From Flavobacteriia bacterium (GTDB taxonomy: Bacteria; Bacteroidota; Bacteroidia; Flavobacteriales_D; Crocinitomicaceae): 64,000 nucleotides of DNA. Every line of letters starts with the position of its first letter. Positions within the stretch are counted from its first letter, which is position 1. Both the position numbers and the translations under genes were made by a program. The DNA lies in the NCBI GenBank assembly GCA_947450325.1, contig CANFUT010000014.1, positions 40,539-104,538 of the forward strand. The letters run 5' to 3'. The notes below the pieces were generated by a model. That model had not been told where the DNA came from. It saw only the letters and a program-made list of their open reading frames with translations, and made no database searches. Below are positions 43,604-52,878 of this stretch, piece after piece.

Positions 43604-44677
43604 TTAAAATGTGTAACCAATTCCATATTCAACATAGTCAGCTTTCGCCCAATGTGTTTTTAATGTAAAATTGATTAATAATTTATCTGTCAATTGATAA
43701 CGCATTCCTAATCGGTGATACATTCTACTATCAGGAAAATATTCATCTCTTACATACAATCCCATTCCTAGTACAAATTGTAATTTATCTAAAGGTAAAA
43801 CATAACCGCAATAAAGTCCCAATTGAGCGATTCCTTCTTTTGTTTTGTGGATTTGTGGTTTGTATGCGTTTATACTCGTTTTATAAATAAAATCCAGTCC
43901 CAATTCCATTCCTGTTTTTGGGGTGAATATTTTTTTTCCAACCAATGAAAATGCGTAAATCGGATATTTTTTTCCTCCAGTAGGGAAAACTTCTTTGGTA
44001 GAAATAATTCCGATTGCAGTTAAATTCCATTTTTTCGGAATAAAAGAATCAGATGATTTACTTTTTTCAACTTGATGAAAAGTGTGTCCCAATCCCAAAC
44101 TGATGTAAGGTAAATTAATTCCCAAATTGGGAACTTTGGTTGAGCCGTTGCTGCAATGTGTTAAGTCAATTCCTGCAATAATATGTGTTTTTTTTGTTTC
44201 ACCTAAATAAAATCTACTTCTCAATCCAAAGCAAATCAATGCATTTACATGTGTGCTCATTGCCACATTTTTTGGATTCAACTGTTGATTAAAGACTTTG
44301 GAAATCCAACTTCCCCCAGCGCCTAATCTGCCGGATAATTCAAAAGAATTGTTTTTTTTGAAGGGAAAATCGATAAAACTGTAAACTCCGATAACTTGCC
44401 CTAAAATTTGATTATTTCCGACCGTGCTTCCGAATAAAGTTAAGCCAACTTTTGGAAAATTATATGCTTTATGATAATTCTTTGTTCCGTTCGTAGAGAT
44501 GAAGTATGTGATTTCACCTCCGATTGCATGTTCACGTGGTAAGTGCCCCATAACACCTCTGTGAGCTAATAAAAAACCAAGTTTTGGATTCATTTCAATT
44601 CCCCATTCTCTTTTTTGAGAGACACTGGAAAATGAAAACATGATGAAACCAAATAGTAGCCAAAATGTCATTCTCAT
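43604..44677 (-). CDS. PagL-like outer-membrane acyloxyacyl hydrolase (lipid A deacylase)
   Basis: 357 residues, signal peptide (about 1-20), then an outer-membrane barrel. DLTHCSNGSTKVPNLGIN holds the His174-x-Ser176-Asn177 motif of PagL/AAH deacylases; the following Gly/Asn spacing also fits. At 357 residues it is about twice PagL of Pseudomonas, as is usual for Bacteroidota members with extra strands. It should remove a 3-O-acyl chain from lipid A in the outer membrane. The start codon is five bases from a -7 box at 44682-44689, suggesting a leaderless mRNA. Confidence 0.85.
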   Translation of the reverse strand: MRMTFWLLFGFIMFSFSSVSQKREWGIEMNPKLGFLLAHRGVMGHLPREHAIGGEITYFISTNGTKNYHKAYNFPKVGLTLFGSTVGNNQILGQVIGVYSFIDFPFKKNNSFELSGRLGAGGSWISKVFNQQLNPKNVAMSTHVNALICFGLRSRFYLGETKKTHIIAGIDLTHCSNGSTKVPNLGINLPYISLGLGHTFHQVEKSKSSDSFIPKKWNLTAIGIISTKEVFPTGGKKYPIYAFSLVGKKIFTPKTGMELGLDFIYKTSINAYKPQIHKTKEGIAQLGLYCGYVLPLDKLQFVLGMGLYVRDEYFPDSRMYHRLGMRYQLTDKLLINFTLKTHWAKADYVEYGIGYTF

Positions 44678-44681
44678 AGGG

Positions 44682-44689
44682 CAAATGTA
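44682..44689 (-). promoter_or_regulatory. -7 element (TACATTTG on minus strand) for the PagL-like gene
   Basis: The plus strand reads CAAATGTA. The ATG at 44677 begins 4 bases after the box, as in pyrE. Confidence 0.6.
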
Positions 44690-44755
44690 TATATAATCTC
44701 AATTCTACATAACTTCGCGTGAAAGTTTAGAAATTTGAATATTAAAAAATAGCTC

Positions 44756-45535
44756 ATGGACGAAAGATTACTAGCATTTGAAAGATTATTAAATATCATG
44801 GATGATTTGCGCGAAAAATGTCCTTGGGATAAAAAGCAAACTTTTGAAACACTTCGTCCATTAACGATAGAAGAAACTTATGAGTTGGCTGATGCAATTT
44901 TAGACAAAGATTTAAATGGAATTAAAGGAGAGTTAGGAGATTTATTTTTGCATTTGGTTTTTTACAGCAAATTGGGGTCAGAGACAGGCGATTTTAATGT
45001 AGCTGATGTTTTGAATGCAATTTGTGAAAAATTGATTTTCCGTCATCCGCATATTTATGGTGATGTAGAAGCAAATACAGAAGAGGAAGTTAAAGTCAAT
45101 TGGGAAAAATTGAAATTGAAGGAAGGTAAAAAGTCCGTTTTAGAAGGCGTTCCGAAATCACTGCCAGCACTAGTAAAAGCAGCAAGAATTCAAGAAAAGG
45201 TGAGGGGAGTAGGTTTCGATTGGGACAATAAAGACCAAGTTTGGGCAAAAGTGCAAGAGGAAATTGGAGAATTGAACGAAGCTGTCGACATCAAAAATCA
45301 AGAAGAAATTGAAAATGAGTTTGGCGATGTACTTTTTTCATTGATCAATTACGCAAGGTTCATCAATATCAATCCAGAAAATGCTTTAGAAAGAACCAAT
45401 AAAAAGTTCATCAGACGTTTTCAATGGATGGAAAATAAAATCGCCGAAGAGCAAAAAGAAATGACTTCCATGAATTTAGATGAATTAGATCAATATTGGA
45501 ATCAGGCAAAAAATGCATTGAATAATAAAAGCTGA
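44756..45535 (+). CDS. mazG: Nucleoside triphosphate pyrophosphohydrolase
   Basis: 259 residues, two MazG domains. CPWDKKQTFETLRPLTIEETYELADAI (in two blocks, about 22-48) and ELGDLFLHLVF carry the acidic metal-binding residues of domain 1; EEIGELNEAVD and ENEFGDVLFSLINYAR form domain 2. It hydrolyses (d)NTPs to monophosphate and PPi as housekeeping. It stands alone, divergent from the PagL-like gene. Confidence 0.95.
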   Translation: MDERLLAFERLLNIMDDLREKCPWDKKQTFETLRPLTIEETYELADAILDKDLNGIKGELGDLFLHLVFYSKLGSETGDFNVADVLNAICEKLIFRHPHIYGDVEANTEEEVKVNWEKLKLKEGKKSVLEGVPKSLPALVKAARIQEKVRGVGFDWDNKDQVWAKVQEEIGELNEAVDIKNQEEIENEFGDVLFSLINYARFININPENALERTNKKFIRRFQWMENKIAEEQKEMTSMNLDELDQYWNQAKNALNNKS

Positions 45536-45694
45536 CATTTTAATTTTATCGATTTCAAACAAAAAAGTTAAATATTACAGTTCACTCAATCAAACAGTGA
45601 CTTTACTACTTTTATCGAAATTCTTTCTAAAAGAAATTTTAATTATGTACTTTCGCAATGCTAAAAATTGCTAAAACTCAATAGAAATTACAAT

Positions 45695-48034
45695 ATGCAG
45701 ACTAGAAAACTCTTCTTATTTCTCTCATTTACTTTTGTAACTTTTTTGTCAATGGCTCAGTCTGCGACAATTAGAGGATATATTCGTGAAAAGAAAAACG
45801 GTGAACCAGCTTTATTTATCAAAGTAAAAGTTGTCAATGAAGCCGGAACTGCTTTTAGAGCAACTACAGATTTAAATGGATTTTTCTCAATTCCTAAATT
45901 AAATATTGGAAAATATAATTTGGTAATTGACAATGATGGTTATAAAAAAGTTGAGAAAAAAGTTGACGTTGTTAAGGCAACTGGAATCATAGATTTAGAA
46001 TTTGAAGTTGAAGAAGCTGCTGAGGAATTGGGGGAAGTTGAAGTGAGCGCTTCTCAAAAACAAAAAACAACGCAAGTTGGAAATTCAGAAATTAGATTAA
46101 GTAAAAAGGAAGTTGAAAGGATTCCAAGCCAAGGTGGTGAAAGTGATGTTGTTGCAGCATTGAGTGTTACGCCTGGTGTAACCACTACAGGTGACCAAGG
46201 TGGACAATTATACGTAAGAGGAGGAACGCCAATTCAAAATAAAATTTTGTTGGATGGAATGACGATTTACACACCTTTTCACTCCATTGGATTTTTCTCC
46301 ATTTTTGAAACTGAATTGATCAAGAACGTTGATATTTATACTGGAGGATTCGACTCAAAATATGGTGGAAGAATTTCTTCTGTTATGGATATTACCTACC
46401 GAGATGGAGATAGAAAGAGTTTTGGTGGAAAAGTTTCTGTCAGTCCTTTCTTGGCAAAATTGGTACTAGAAGGTCCTTTTAAAAGATCTGCTGATGGAAA
46501 ACCTAGCAAAGCGTCGTACGTTTTTTCTGCAAAACATTCTTTGTTAGATTACACTTCGCAAAATTTATATCCAAGAGTGAATAATGGTAACGGTTTACCG
46601 TTTGCTTTCACAGATTTATATGGTAAGATTACATTGAATGCACATGGTGGCTCAAAATTTAGCTTTTTTGGATTTAGTAATAGTGACAAAGTTAAATACA
46701 CCAATGTTGCTGACTTAGGCTGGACTCAAGCAGGAGGAGGAATGAACTTTGTATTGGTACCAATTGGTTCACCAGTTTTTATCCGTGGACATTTGAATGC
46801 TTCTAATTACTCCTTGAGTTTCTTGGAAAAAGGATTGCCAGAAAGAACAAGTTCAATCGGTGGTGCTGATTTAGGATTCGATTTCACTTTCTTCCAAAAA
46901 AATGAAGGTCAAATTGATGTCGGAGTTAATATCAATGGTTTCCAAACTAAATATTTGACTTACAACGAAGCAGCTAGAAAAATTGAAGATCAAAATTTCA
47001 CATTCGAAGTTGGAAGTTACGTAAATTACCGTGTGATCAAAGGTCGTTGGGTGATTCAACCAGGATTTAGAGCACAAGCTTATGCATCAAGAGGCGTTAT
47101 TTCTCCTGAACCTAGACTTGGATTAAAATACAACATGACTGAAAAAATGAGATTGAAAATTTCAGGTGGTCGATTCTCTCAAAACTTTACTTCGACGTCT
47201 TCTGATAAAGATGTTGTAAATTTATTCAATGGTTTACTTTCTTCTCCAACAAATCTTCAATCTACTTTTGTAACCGAAGGAGGAAAAGAGAAAACAGTTA
47301 AAAATGGTTTGCAGTACGCTTGGCATGCAATCGTTGGTTACGAATTAGATTTGAATAAAAATTTAAGCATCAACATCGAAGCTTACTACAAATATTTCAC
47401 TCAATTGAGTAATATCAACCAAAATAAATTATACGATGATGTAGCTGAATTTTCTGATGTAGCGGACGTTTTCAAAAAAGACTTTATTATCGAATCTGGA
47501 AAATCTTATGGTGCTGATTTATTGGTGAAATATTCAAAAGACAGACTTTTCATCTGGACAGTTTATTCTTATGGAAAATCAACACGTTGGGATGGTTTCC
47601 AAACATACGCGCCAGTATTTGATAGAAGACACAATGTAAACGTTGTATCAAGTTATACTTTCGGCAAGAAAAAATCTTTGGAAGTAAATGTTCGTTGGAA
47701 TTTTGGTTCTGGTTTGCCATTTACGCCGACAGCTGGTTACTACCAAAACGAAACTTTCCAAAATGGAGTTACAACGAATATCAATACTTCAAATGCAAAT
47801 AGCGTAACAGTATTACTTGGTGATTTCAATTCTAAAAGATTGCCAACTTACCACCGTTTAGACATTACAGTTAAAAAGAATTTTACATTCAAAAATAAAA
47901 CGGTTATGGAAATCGTAGCGAGTGTTACAAACTTATACGATAGAAAGAATTTATTCTATGTGAATCGTGTTACAAATCAAAAAATCTATCAATTCCCAGC
48001 TTTGCCAAGTTTGGGTGTGAGTTATAAATTTTAA
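45695..48034 (+). CDS. TonB-dependent receptor with CarboxypepD-reg domain
   Basis: 779 residues from ATG 45695. Signal peptide (about 1-22), CarboxypepD regulatory-like domain (about 25-105: ATIRGYIREKKNGEPALFIKV in two blocks), plug with QLYVRGGTPIQNKILLDGM and YTGGFDSKYGGRISSVMDI (about 165-240), then a 22-strand-type barrel ending LPSLGVSYKF with terminal Phe. It imports a scarce solute across the outer membrane by TonB-ExbBD. There is no SusD neighbour. Upstream is a near-match -7 TACTTTCG. A terminator follows at 48053. Confidence 0.93.
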   Translation: MQTRKLFLFLSFTFVTFLSMAQSATIRGYIREKKNGEPALFIKVKVVNEAGTAFRATTDLNGFFSIPKLNIGKYNLVIDNDGYKKVEKKVDVVKATGIIDLEFEVEEAAEELGEVEVSASQKQKTTQVGNSEIRLSKKEVERIPSQGGESDVVAALSVTPGVTTTGDQGGQLYVRGGTPIQNKILLDGMTIYTPFHSIGFFSIFETELIKNVDIYTGGFDSKYGGRISSVMDITYRDGDRKSFGGKVSVSPFLAKLVLEGPFKRSADGKPSKASYVFSAKHSLLDYTSQNLYPRVNNGNGLPFAFTDLYGKITLNAHGGSKFSFFGFSNSDKVKYTNVADLGWTQAGGGMNFVLVPIGSPVFIRGHLNASNYSLSFLEKGLPERTSSIGGADLGFDFTFFQKNEGQIDVGVNINGFQTKYLTYNEAARKIEDQNFTFEVGSYVNYRVIKGRWVIQPGFRAQAYASRGVISPEPRLGLKYNMTEKMRLKISGGRFSQNFTSTSSDKDVVNLFNGLLSSPTNLQSTFVTEGGKEKTVKNGLQYAWHAIVGYELDLNKNLSINIEAYYKYFTQLSNINQNKLYDDVAEFSDVADVFKKDFIIESGKSYGADLLVKYSKDRLFIWTVYSYGKSTRWDGFQTYAPVFDRRHNVNVVSSYTFGKKKSLEVNVRWNFGSGLPFTPTAGYYQNETFQNGVTTNINTSNANSVTVLLGDFNSKRLPTYHRLDITVKKNFTFKNKTVMEIVASVTNLYDRKNLFYVNRVTNQKIYQFPALPSLGVSYKF

Positions 48035-48052
48035 TCAAATAATATTGAAATG

Positions 48053-48082
48053 AAAGTCTTCCAATTGGGAGACTTTTTTTTT
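48053..48082 (+). terminator. Terminator after the TonB-dependent receptor
   Basis: A 10-bp stem (48053-48062 with 48067-48076, one G-U), AATT loop, then a T-run. It lies inside a spurious upstream extension of the next reading frame, which supports the later start chosen for that gene. Confidence 0.85.
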
Positions 48083-48118
48083 GAAAAAAAATGCACGGTA
48101 TTTGGAATGCAAGAAACT

Positions 48119-48805
48119 ATGAAAAATTATCTGTTCATTTTTATAATCGGATTTTTGGCTTCTTGTAAGCAACAAGTTGACCCAAATTCAACTGTATCAA
48201 AAGCTGAGAATGACACTTTGCGCGCTCAATTGAAAGGGCTTTCAAAAGAATTAAAAGAGATTAAAACGCTCTTAGAAAAGGAGGACAAACAGCCTGATCA
48301 AGTGCCTGTGATTCCAGAGATCAAACAAACAATAATTCCCACAAAGGTTGGTCAAATCGAAAAGAAAATACCTAAAGAAAAACCAAAAGAAGAAATAATT
48401 AAAGTTCAGCCTCAAGTTTTCGTGGATGAACGTAGAAAGGAGAAAACATATTATTACAACAAATCAAAATTGGTTTCTCTATATATTTCAGCGTGGAAAG
48501 ATGACCGTCAAGAATACAAATTGTATGATTTAAAAGGCGATTTGACTTATGAGTTTGAATCTATTTTTAAAAGCTATTCTGTGTCAGTAGAAATCAAATC
48601 TTTTCATCCAAATGGCGCAGTGCATCAAGTTTCTGTGCATACCAATCCAGGAGCGAGTATGTATATGTATCAAACAGAATATACTTTCTCTGACAAAAAC
48701 GAACCTTTGACCAAGGAAGATTTTACAACTCCTGCGCGACTAGAAGATTTTATGGATAATGTTTCAACTTGGAACAAAGAGAAAAAACAATGGGAGAAGA
48801 AATAG
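48119..48805 (+). CDS. Lipoprotein of unknown function
   Basis: 228 residues from ATG 48119, giving MKNYLFIFIIGFLASC, a clean lipobox; the frame runs further upstream through a terminator hairpin, which is not coding. After the Cys comes a coiled-coil-like segment (LRAQLKGLSKELKEIKTLLEKE, in two halves), a Pro/Lys linker, and a C-terminal domain (about 105-228) with many Tyr and strands (YYYNKSKLVSLYISAW, YKLYDLKGDLTYEFE). No family recognised. Ends 8 bases from the convergent M61 gene. Confidence 0.75.
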   Translation: MKNYLFIFIIGFLASCKQQVDPNSTVSKAENDTLRAQLKGLSKELKEIKTLLEKEDKQPDQVPVIPEIKQTIIPTKVGQIEKKIPKEKPKEEIIKVQPQVFVDERRKEKTYYYNKSKLVSLYISAWKDDRQEYKLYDLKGDLTYEFESIFKSYSVSVEIKSFHPNGAVHQVSVHTNPGASMYMYQTEYTFSDKNEPLTKEDFTTPARLEDFMDNVSTWNKEKKQWEKK

Positions 48806-48813
48806 TTTAAAAT

Positions 48814-50523
48814 CTATTTCATCCAAAAATCAAATGCTTTTTTCTGATGATTCGTTGGGTTTTCAATTTTAGAAACACTATATTCTAAATAGAAATTGCG
48901 ATTCACTTCTGGCAAGGAAAGTTCAATCAATTGGCCTTTTCGACTCACTGTGATGATTTTTCCATCCATGTCAAAATAGTTCAACCATTTGTCTAATTCG
49001 CCACCGCAAGAATAGCCGTTGATAGCAATAATCTCATCTTCCAACATCATTCCACCCAATTCCGCTGGACTTCCAGGATAAATTGCTTTCACAATAAAAT
49101 TGAATCCTTGAGGAATCGACTTGAAACCTAATTTTCCAAAACTGTATTTTGGAGAAGGTTTGTGGTTCATTTCTAAACCTAAGTATTCAAAAGTATCGGT
49201 CAACATCGATTCAAAAGGTGCCGTTCCGTAAATAAAATTGGTGTAAATTTCATCCATTTTGGCTCCAGCAAATCTTTCGATAGTTTCCTTGTAATCGCTT
49301 TCAGAAACACCTTTGCCTTGCAAGAAAAAGTCAAAATACAAAGCGCGCATAACGTCGTCTAGTTTGTATTTTTCTTTCGAATTTTTGGCAATAAACGCAT
49401 CAGTTGCCAACGCAATCAAACAACCTTCAGTATAAATCGAAACTTTGCGATTTGGTGCTCCAGGAACGTAACCGTCTAACCAAGTGTCAAACGACGATTG
49501 CGCGACAGAATATTGAAATCTACCAAAATTGTCAAAGTGTTTTTGCAATTGGTTGTTCAATTCTAAGGCATATTGCTCAAAGGTAAAAACTCCGCTTTTG
49601 TACAAAAATAAATCGCCCATGTAAGTGGTGACACCTTCGCATAAATACCCTAATTGTGAATAATTTTCTTTCGAAAAATCATAAGGAAACATTTCAATCG
49701 GACGAATCGCTTTGACATTCCATGTGTGGTACAATTCATGTGAACTTACGCCCAGCAATTCTTTATAAATCGCATCAAATACATCGTAACTTGGACCAAG
49801 CAAAATCACAGTAGAACGTTCATGTTCTACGCCGTGATAAGCTTTGTAAGGCACGATTTGAAACAAGAAATGGTATTCTTCTACTGGAAATTCGGCGAAT
49901 TTTTCGATTTGTTTGTTGGTAAAAGCGATAAAATCCTTGGTGATTCTTTCCCAATCAACTTTTATTTCACCTTGAAACCAAATGTTGAATTTGACATCGT
50001 TGATGAAATATTCACCGTGTTGTAAATTCGCAGAAGCAATCCACGGTGAATCCGCCAATTGGTCGTAGTTTGAGGCAAATAGTTTGTGACCTTCTTGTTT
50101 CAAAGAAGTAGCAATGCTGTATTGCGCAGGAATTTTTAAATCAATTTCACACGGTTGCGTTTCTTTTCCATGAATCCAAAGGCAACAATTCACTGGATTT
50201 ACATACAATTGGTCTTTGTATAAGTAAGTTGATCCAGCATTTAAATCTGGTGCATAGAATTGATATTGTACAGTGATTCGTTTGGCATTTTCGGTTTCAA
50301 TTTTCCAAGCGTCTTTGTTGATTTTGCTTGCGACAAGCACTTTTCCATCTTCATTGAAAACTTTCAAGCCTTTGACGTTTTTTGCAAAATTCCCCAATTC
50401 ATACCTTCCTGGTCTCCAACTTGCCAACTGAATGATTTCAGTAGCTTGATTGGAATCAAATTGTGTGGTAATGGCAATGTATTGTTGCGCTGGATTTTGA
50501 ACTGAAAATGTATATTGAATCAT
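48814..50523 (-). CDS. M61 family peptidase with PDZ domain
   Basis: 569 residues. N-terminal beta domain, then GVEHE (231-235), zinc motif HELYH (262-266) with Glu296 in CEGVTTYMGD as the third ligand, as in glycyl aminopeptidase/M61. A PDZ domain lies near 455-535 (GFNFIVKAIYPGSPAELGG, EDEIIAINGYSCGG). No signal peptide is apparent, so it is predicted cytoplasmic, which is common for the family in this phylum. It removes N-terminal Gly/Ala in characterised relatives. Confidence 0.92.
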   Translation of the reverse strand: MIQYTFSVQNPAQQYIAITTQFDSNQATEIIQLASWRPGRYELGNFAKNVKGLKVFNEDGKVLVASKINKDAWKIETENAKRITVQYQFYAPDLNAGSTYLYKDQLYVNPVNCCLWIHGKETQPCEIDLKIPAQYSIATSLKQEGHKLFASNYDQLADSPWIASANLQHGEYFINDVKFNIWFQGEIKVDWERITKDFIAFTNKQIEKFAEFPVEEYHFLFQIVPYKAYHGVEHERSTVILLGPSYDVFDAIYKELLGVSSHELYHTWNVKAIRPIEMFPYDFSKENYSQLGYLCEGVTTYMGDLFLYKSGVFTFEQYALELNNQLQKHFDNFGRFQYSVAQSSFDTWLDGYVPGAPNRKVSIYTEGCLIALATDAFIAKNSKEKYKLDDVMRALYFDFFLQGKGVSESDYKETIERFAGAKMDEIYTNFIYGTAPFESMLTDTFEYLGLEMNHKPSPKYSFGKLGFKSIPQGFNFIVKAIYPGSPAELGGMMLEDEIIAINGYSCGGELDKWLNYFDMDGKIITVSRKGQLIELSLPEVNRNFYLEYSVSKIENPTNHQKKAFDFWMK

Positions 50524-50534
50524 GTGATTTGATT

Positions 50535-50576
50535 TAAAAAAAGAAACCGAAAAACAAGAGCTGAATTTTCGGTTTC
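50535..50576 (-). terminator. Terminator of slyD
   Basis: An 11-bp perfect inverted repeat (50543-50553 with 50566-50576) whose minus-strand 3' side is followed by a run of Ts, 21 bases past the slyD stop. Confidence 0.8.
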
Positions 50577-50597
50577 AAAATGTACGAATATCGATTT

Positions 50598-51104
50598 CTA
50601 ATGGTGGTGACCGCCTGGACCATGAACATGTCCGTGCGCTAATTCATCTGCTGTTGCTTGGCGAATGTCTAAAATTTCACCAATAAAATGCAAATCTGTT
50701 CCAGCCAAAGGATGATTGAAATCCATTTTCACGAATTCTGCTGTGATTTCTTTCACTTGACCACGCATGTGATTTCCTTCGTTATCAGACATTGGAACCA
50801 AAGCACCTACTCTGATTTCATTTTCATTGATTTTCCCAGTTTCGTCTTGGAAAACAGAAATTGGAATGGCAACGATATTGTCTTCGCTGTGATTACCGTA
50901 AGCATTTTCAGAAACAATTGAAAATTCAAAAGAATCTCCTGCTTTTTTACCAAAAAGGTTTTCTTCAAATTCCGGAATCAAGGATCCAACTCCGTAGAGA
51001 AAAACCATTGGGTTGTCGGAGCTTGTTTCTTCAATTTTCTCCCCAGTTTTGTGGTTCGAAAGTTTGTAATTCAAAGAAACTACGCTGTTTACTTCTATTG
51101 TCAT
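50598..51104 (-). CDS. slyD: FKBP-type peptidyl-prolyl isomerase, SlyD-like
   Basis: 168 residues from ATG 51104 (MTIEVNSVVSLNYKL). FKBP core split by the SlyD insert-in-flap domain: DNPMVFLYGVGSLIPEFEENLFGKKAGD, then AGTDLHFIGEILDIR. The C-terminus is a short His-rich tail (HGHVHGPGGHHH) that resembles the Ni/Co-binding tail of E. coli SlyD in miniature. Chaperone/isomerase, cytoplasmic. Promoter at 51129-51136. Confidence 0.93.
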   Translation of the reverse strand: MTIEVNSVVSLNYKLSNHKTGEKIEETSSDNPMVFLYGVGSLIPEFEENLFGKKAGDSFEFSIVSENAYGNHSEDNIVAIPISVFQDETGKINENEIRVGALVPMSDNEGNHMRGQVKEITAEFVKMDFNHPLAGTDLHFIGEILDIRQATADELAHGHVHGPGGHHH

Positions 51105-51128
51105 TTTCAATAATTTAATTTAATGGAG

Positions 51129-51136
51129 CAAAGTTA
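51129..51136 (-). promoter_or_regulatory. -7 element (TAACTTTG on minus strand) for slyD
   Basis: The plus strand reads CAAAGTTA, 25 bases from the slyD ATG. Confidence 0.55.
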
Positions 51137-51436
51137 CTTTAATAATCTCAAATCTGTCGTGATAAAGCATTTCAAAATATCAACGAATGTAGTGTGGTTA
51201 TCAACTAAAATAGGACAAAGACCTTGTCTTTCGGCTCAGTTTTGTGAATATTTCCTAAAATTCAGCTTTTAAAAGTAACAATCCCCAAAAAGTTCATTCA
51301 TAGTCAGTGAATAGTACAACTAAATTATTGAATATTCATTTTAACATACATTGTACATCGATTTTCAAACTATTCCTTAAATTTATACGTATAGAAAAAA
51401 GAACAATTGTGTTTTCACTCTTTAAAATTAGAAATT
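51137..51436. other. Intergenic region upstream of the sigma-factor gene
   Basis: About 300 bases without a gene. It contains a small hairpin (AAAGAC 51217-51222 with GTCTTT 51226-51231), an AT-rich palindromic GAATATTC, and the undefined promoter of the sigma-factor gene. No TAnnTTTG element or T-rich terminator is clear on the plus strand, and nothing suggests a riboswitch. An unusually long leader or an alternative promoter class is possible. Confidence 0.5.
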
Positions 51437-52306
51437 ATGAGACAATTGAAAATTACCAAGCAAGTAACCAACCGTGAAACTGCGTCGTTGGATAAATATC
51501 TTCAGGAAATTGGAAAGGAGGATTTAATTTCTGCTGAAGAAGAAGTTATTTTAGCGCAAAAAATCCGAAATGGAGATAGAAAAGCATTGGAAAGATTAAC
51601 CAAAGCCAATTTACGTTTTGTGGTTTCTGTATCAAAACAATACCAAAATCAGGGTTTGACTTTACCTGATTTAATCAATGAAGGAAATCTCGGATTAATC
51701 AAAGCAGCCGAAAGATTCGATGAAACACGTGGATTTAAATTCATTTCCTACGCTGTATGGTGGATTCGTCAATCTATTTTACAAGCCTTGGCTGAACAAG
51801 CGAGAATTGTGCGTTTGCCTTTGAACAAAATTGGAACAATCAATAAAATCAACAAAGCATATTCTGAATTAGAACAAAAATTTGAACGTCCGCCATCCGC
51901 TGAAGAGTTGGGCGAATTTTTGGAAGTTTCTGCCGACGAAGTGCGTCAATCGTTATCGAATTCTGGTCGCCACCTTTCCATGGATGCGCCACTTTCTGAA
52001 AATGATGAATCATCTTCAAGCATGTACGATGTTTTGCCAAATACTTATATGAATAGCCCTGAAAAAGAATTGGTTACGGATTCATTGAGAAAAGACATCG
52101 AGCGTTCGCTTTCTACGCTCACCATCCGCGAAGGCGAAGTGGTGCGTTTGTACTACGGCTTAAACGGTCGTTATCCTTTAACTCTAGAAGAAATCGGAGA
52201 GCAATTCGATTTAACAAGAGAAAGAGTGCGCCAAATCAAAGAAAAAGCGATTCGTAGATTGAAACACACTTCGAGAAGCCGAATGTTGAAGTCGTACTTG
52301 GGGTAG
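51437..52306 (+). CDS. rpoD: Primary RNA polymerase sigma factor, Bacteroidota short form
   Basis: 289 residues from ATG 51437 ([21 protein letters not shown]); upstream codons to 51407 are not family-like. Region 1.2 at the start, 2.1-2.4 with [16 protein letters not shown] and [12 protein letters not shown], region 3, and 4.2 [21 protein letters not shown] as the -35-reading helix-turn-helix. Region 1.1 and the long spacer of E. coli RpoD are missing, as is normal for this phylum. It should recognise the TAnnTTTG promoters seen here. An 8/14-bp repeat mosaic follows the stop. Confidence 0.95.
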   Translation: MRQLKITKQVTNRETASLDKYLQEIGKEDLISAEEEVILAQKIRNGDRKALERLTKANLRFVVSVSKQYQNQGLTLPDLINEGNLGLIKAAERFDETRGFKFISYAVWWIRQSILQALAEQARIVRLPLNKIGTINKINKAYSELEQKFERPPSAEELGEFLEVSADEVRQSLSNSGRHLSMDAPLSENDESSSSMYDVLPNTYMNSPEKELVTDSLRKDIERSLSTLTIREGEVVRLYYGLNGRYPLTLEEIGEQFDLTRERVRQIKEKAIRRLKHTSRSRMLKSYLG

Positions 52307-52312
52307 GAAGGA

Positions 52313-52381
52313 GATATTAGGATTTTAGGATATTATGATGTTAAGACTGGAGACATTAGACTTAAGACAATAGACTGTATT
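52313..52381. repeat. Mosaic of 8-bp and 14-bp tandem repeat units
   Basis: Four 8-base units (GATATTAG, GATTTTAG, GATATTAT, GATGTTAA; 52313-52344) run into 14-base units AGACTGGAGACATT (52344-52357), AGACTTAAGACAAT (52358-52371) and a partial third. The first 14-base unit is the exact reverse complement of unit 4 of the array at 16386-16455. It begins six bases after the sigma-factor stop. Confidence 0.75.
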
Positions 52382-52431
52382 ATTTGTTTTAATGATTTAT
52401 AGAATAATTTTTAATCACCAATTTTATTTGA

Positions 52432-52878
52432 ATGAATGATAATGAGCTTAATTTAATGCGTAAAAGAAAAAGCTTACGTATTGAAATTCTTATCTTTTCA
52501 GTCGTTTTTGTATGTCCTTTGTTTTTACCTTTTTCTACTGTTTTTGATTTCGAAAAAGGTAAAATTTTAGAAGTTGAATACGGTTTTGAAAATCAAATAG
52601 AGTTATATTATATCGTTGTTTCTTACATTGGGTTATTTTGCATGTTGTTTTTGAACAAGATTTTAATAAATATTATTAATCCAATTGTTTTAGCAATTTC
52701 CGTAGTAATACCTTTTTTATTTGTCGTATCGGCCTCAATGTCAGGAGTAAAAACTTCCTTCAATGTTGGATTTTTTGTTGCTTTCGGTTCAATTTTGTTA
52801 TTTGCAATAAGGTCTTACATTTGGAGCCAATATTTTAATGCTATAAAAGTTAAGAAATACGCTCCAAAAATCCAATAA
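52432..52878 (+). CDS. Four-helix membrane protein of unknown function
   Basis: 148 residues, four membrane helices (about 13-34, 51-71, 75-97, 104-125), short charged ends. No family recognised. It lies between two repeat arrays; its own stop codon (TAA 52876-52878) is formed by the first units of the 8-bp array that follows. Confidence 0.65.
   Translation: MNDNELNLMRKRKSLRIEILIFSVVFVCPLFLPFSTVFDFEKGKILEVEYGFENQIELYYIVVSYIGLFCMLFLNKILINIINPIVLAISVVIPFLFVVSASMSGVKTSFNVGFFVAFGSILLFAIRSYIWSQYFNAIKVKKYAPKIQ

Noticed and set aside
48050..48118. N-terminal extension of the lipoprotein after the TonB-dependent receptor
   Set aside because: The stretch contains the receptor's terminator hairpin and T-run, and starting at 48119 gives a clean lipoprotein signal.
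45695..48805. Polysaccharide utilisation locus
   Set aside because: No SusD, glycoside hydrolase or hybrid regulator accompanies the TonB-dependent receptor.
51137..51436. Riboswitch or RNA leader before the sigma-factor gene
   Set aside because: Only a 6-bp hairpin is visible and no known aptamer pattern was recognised.
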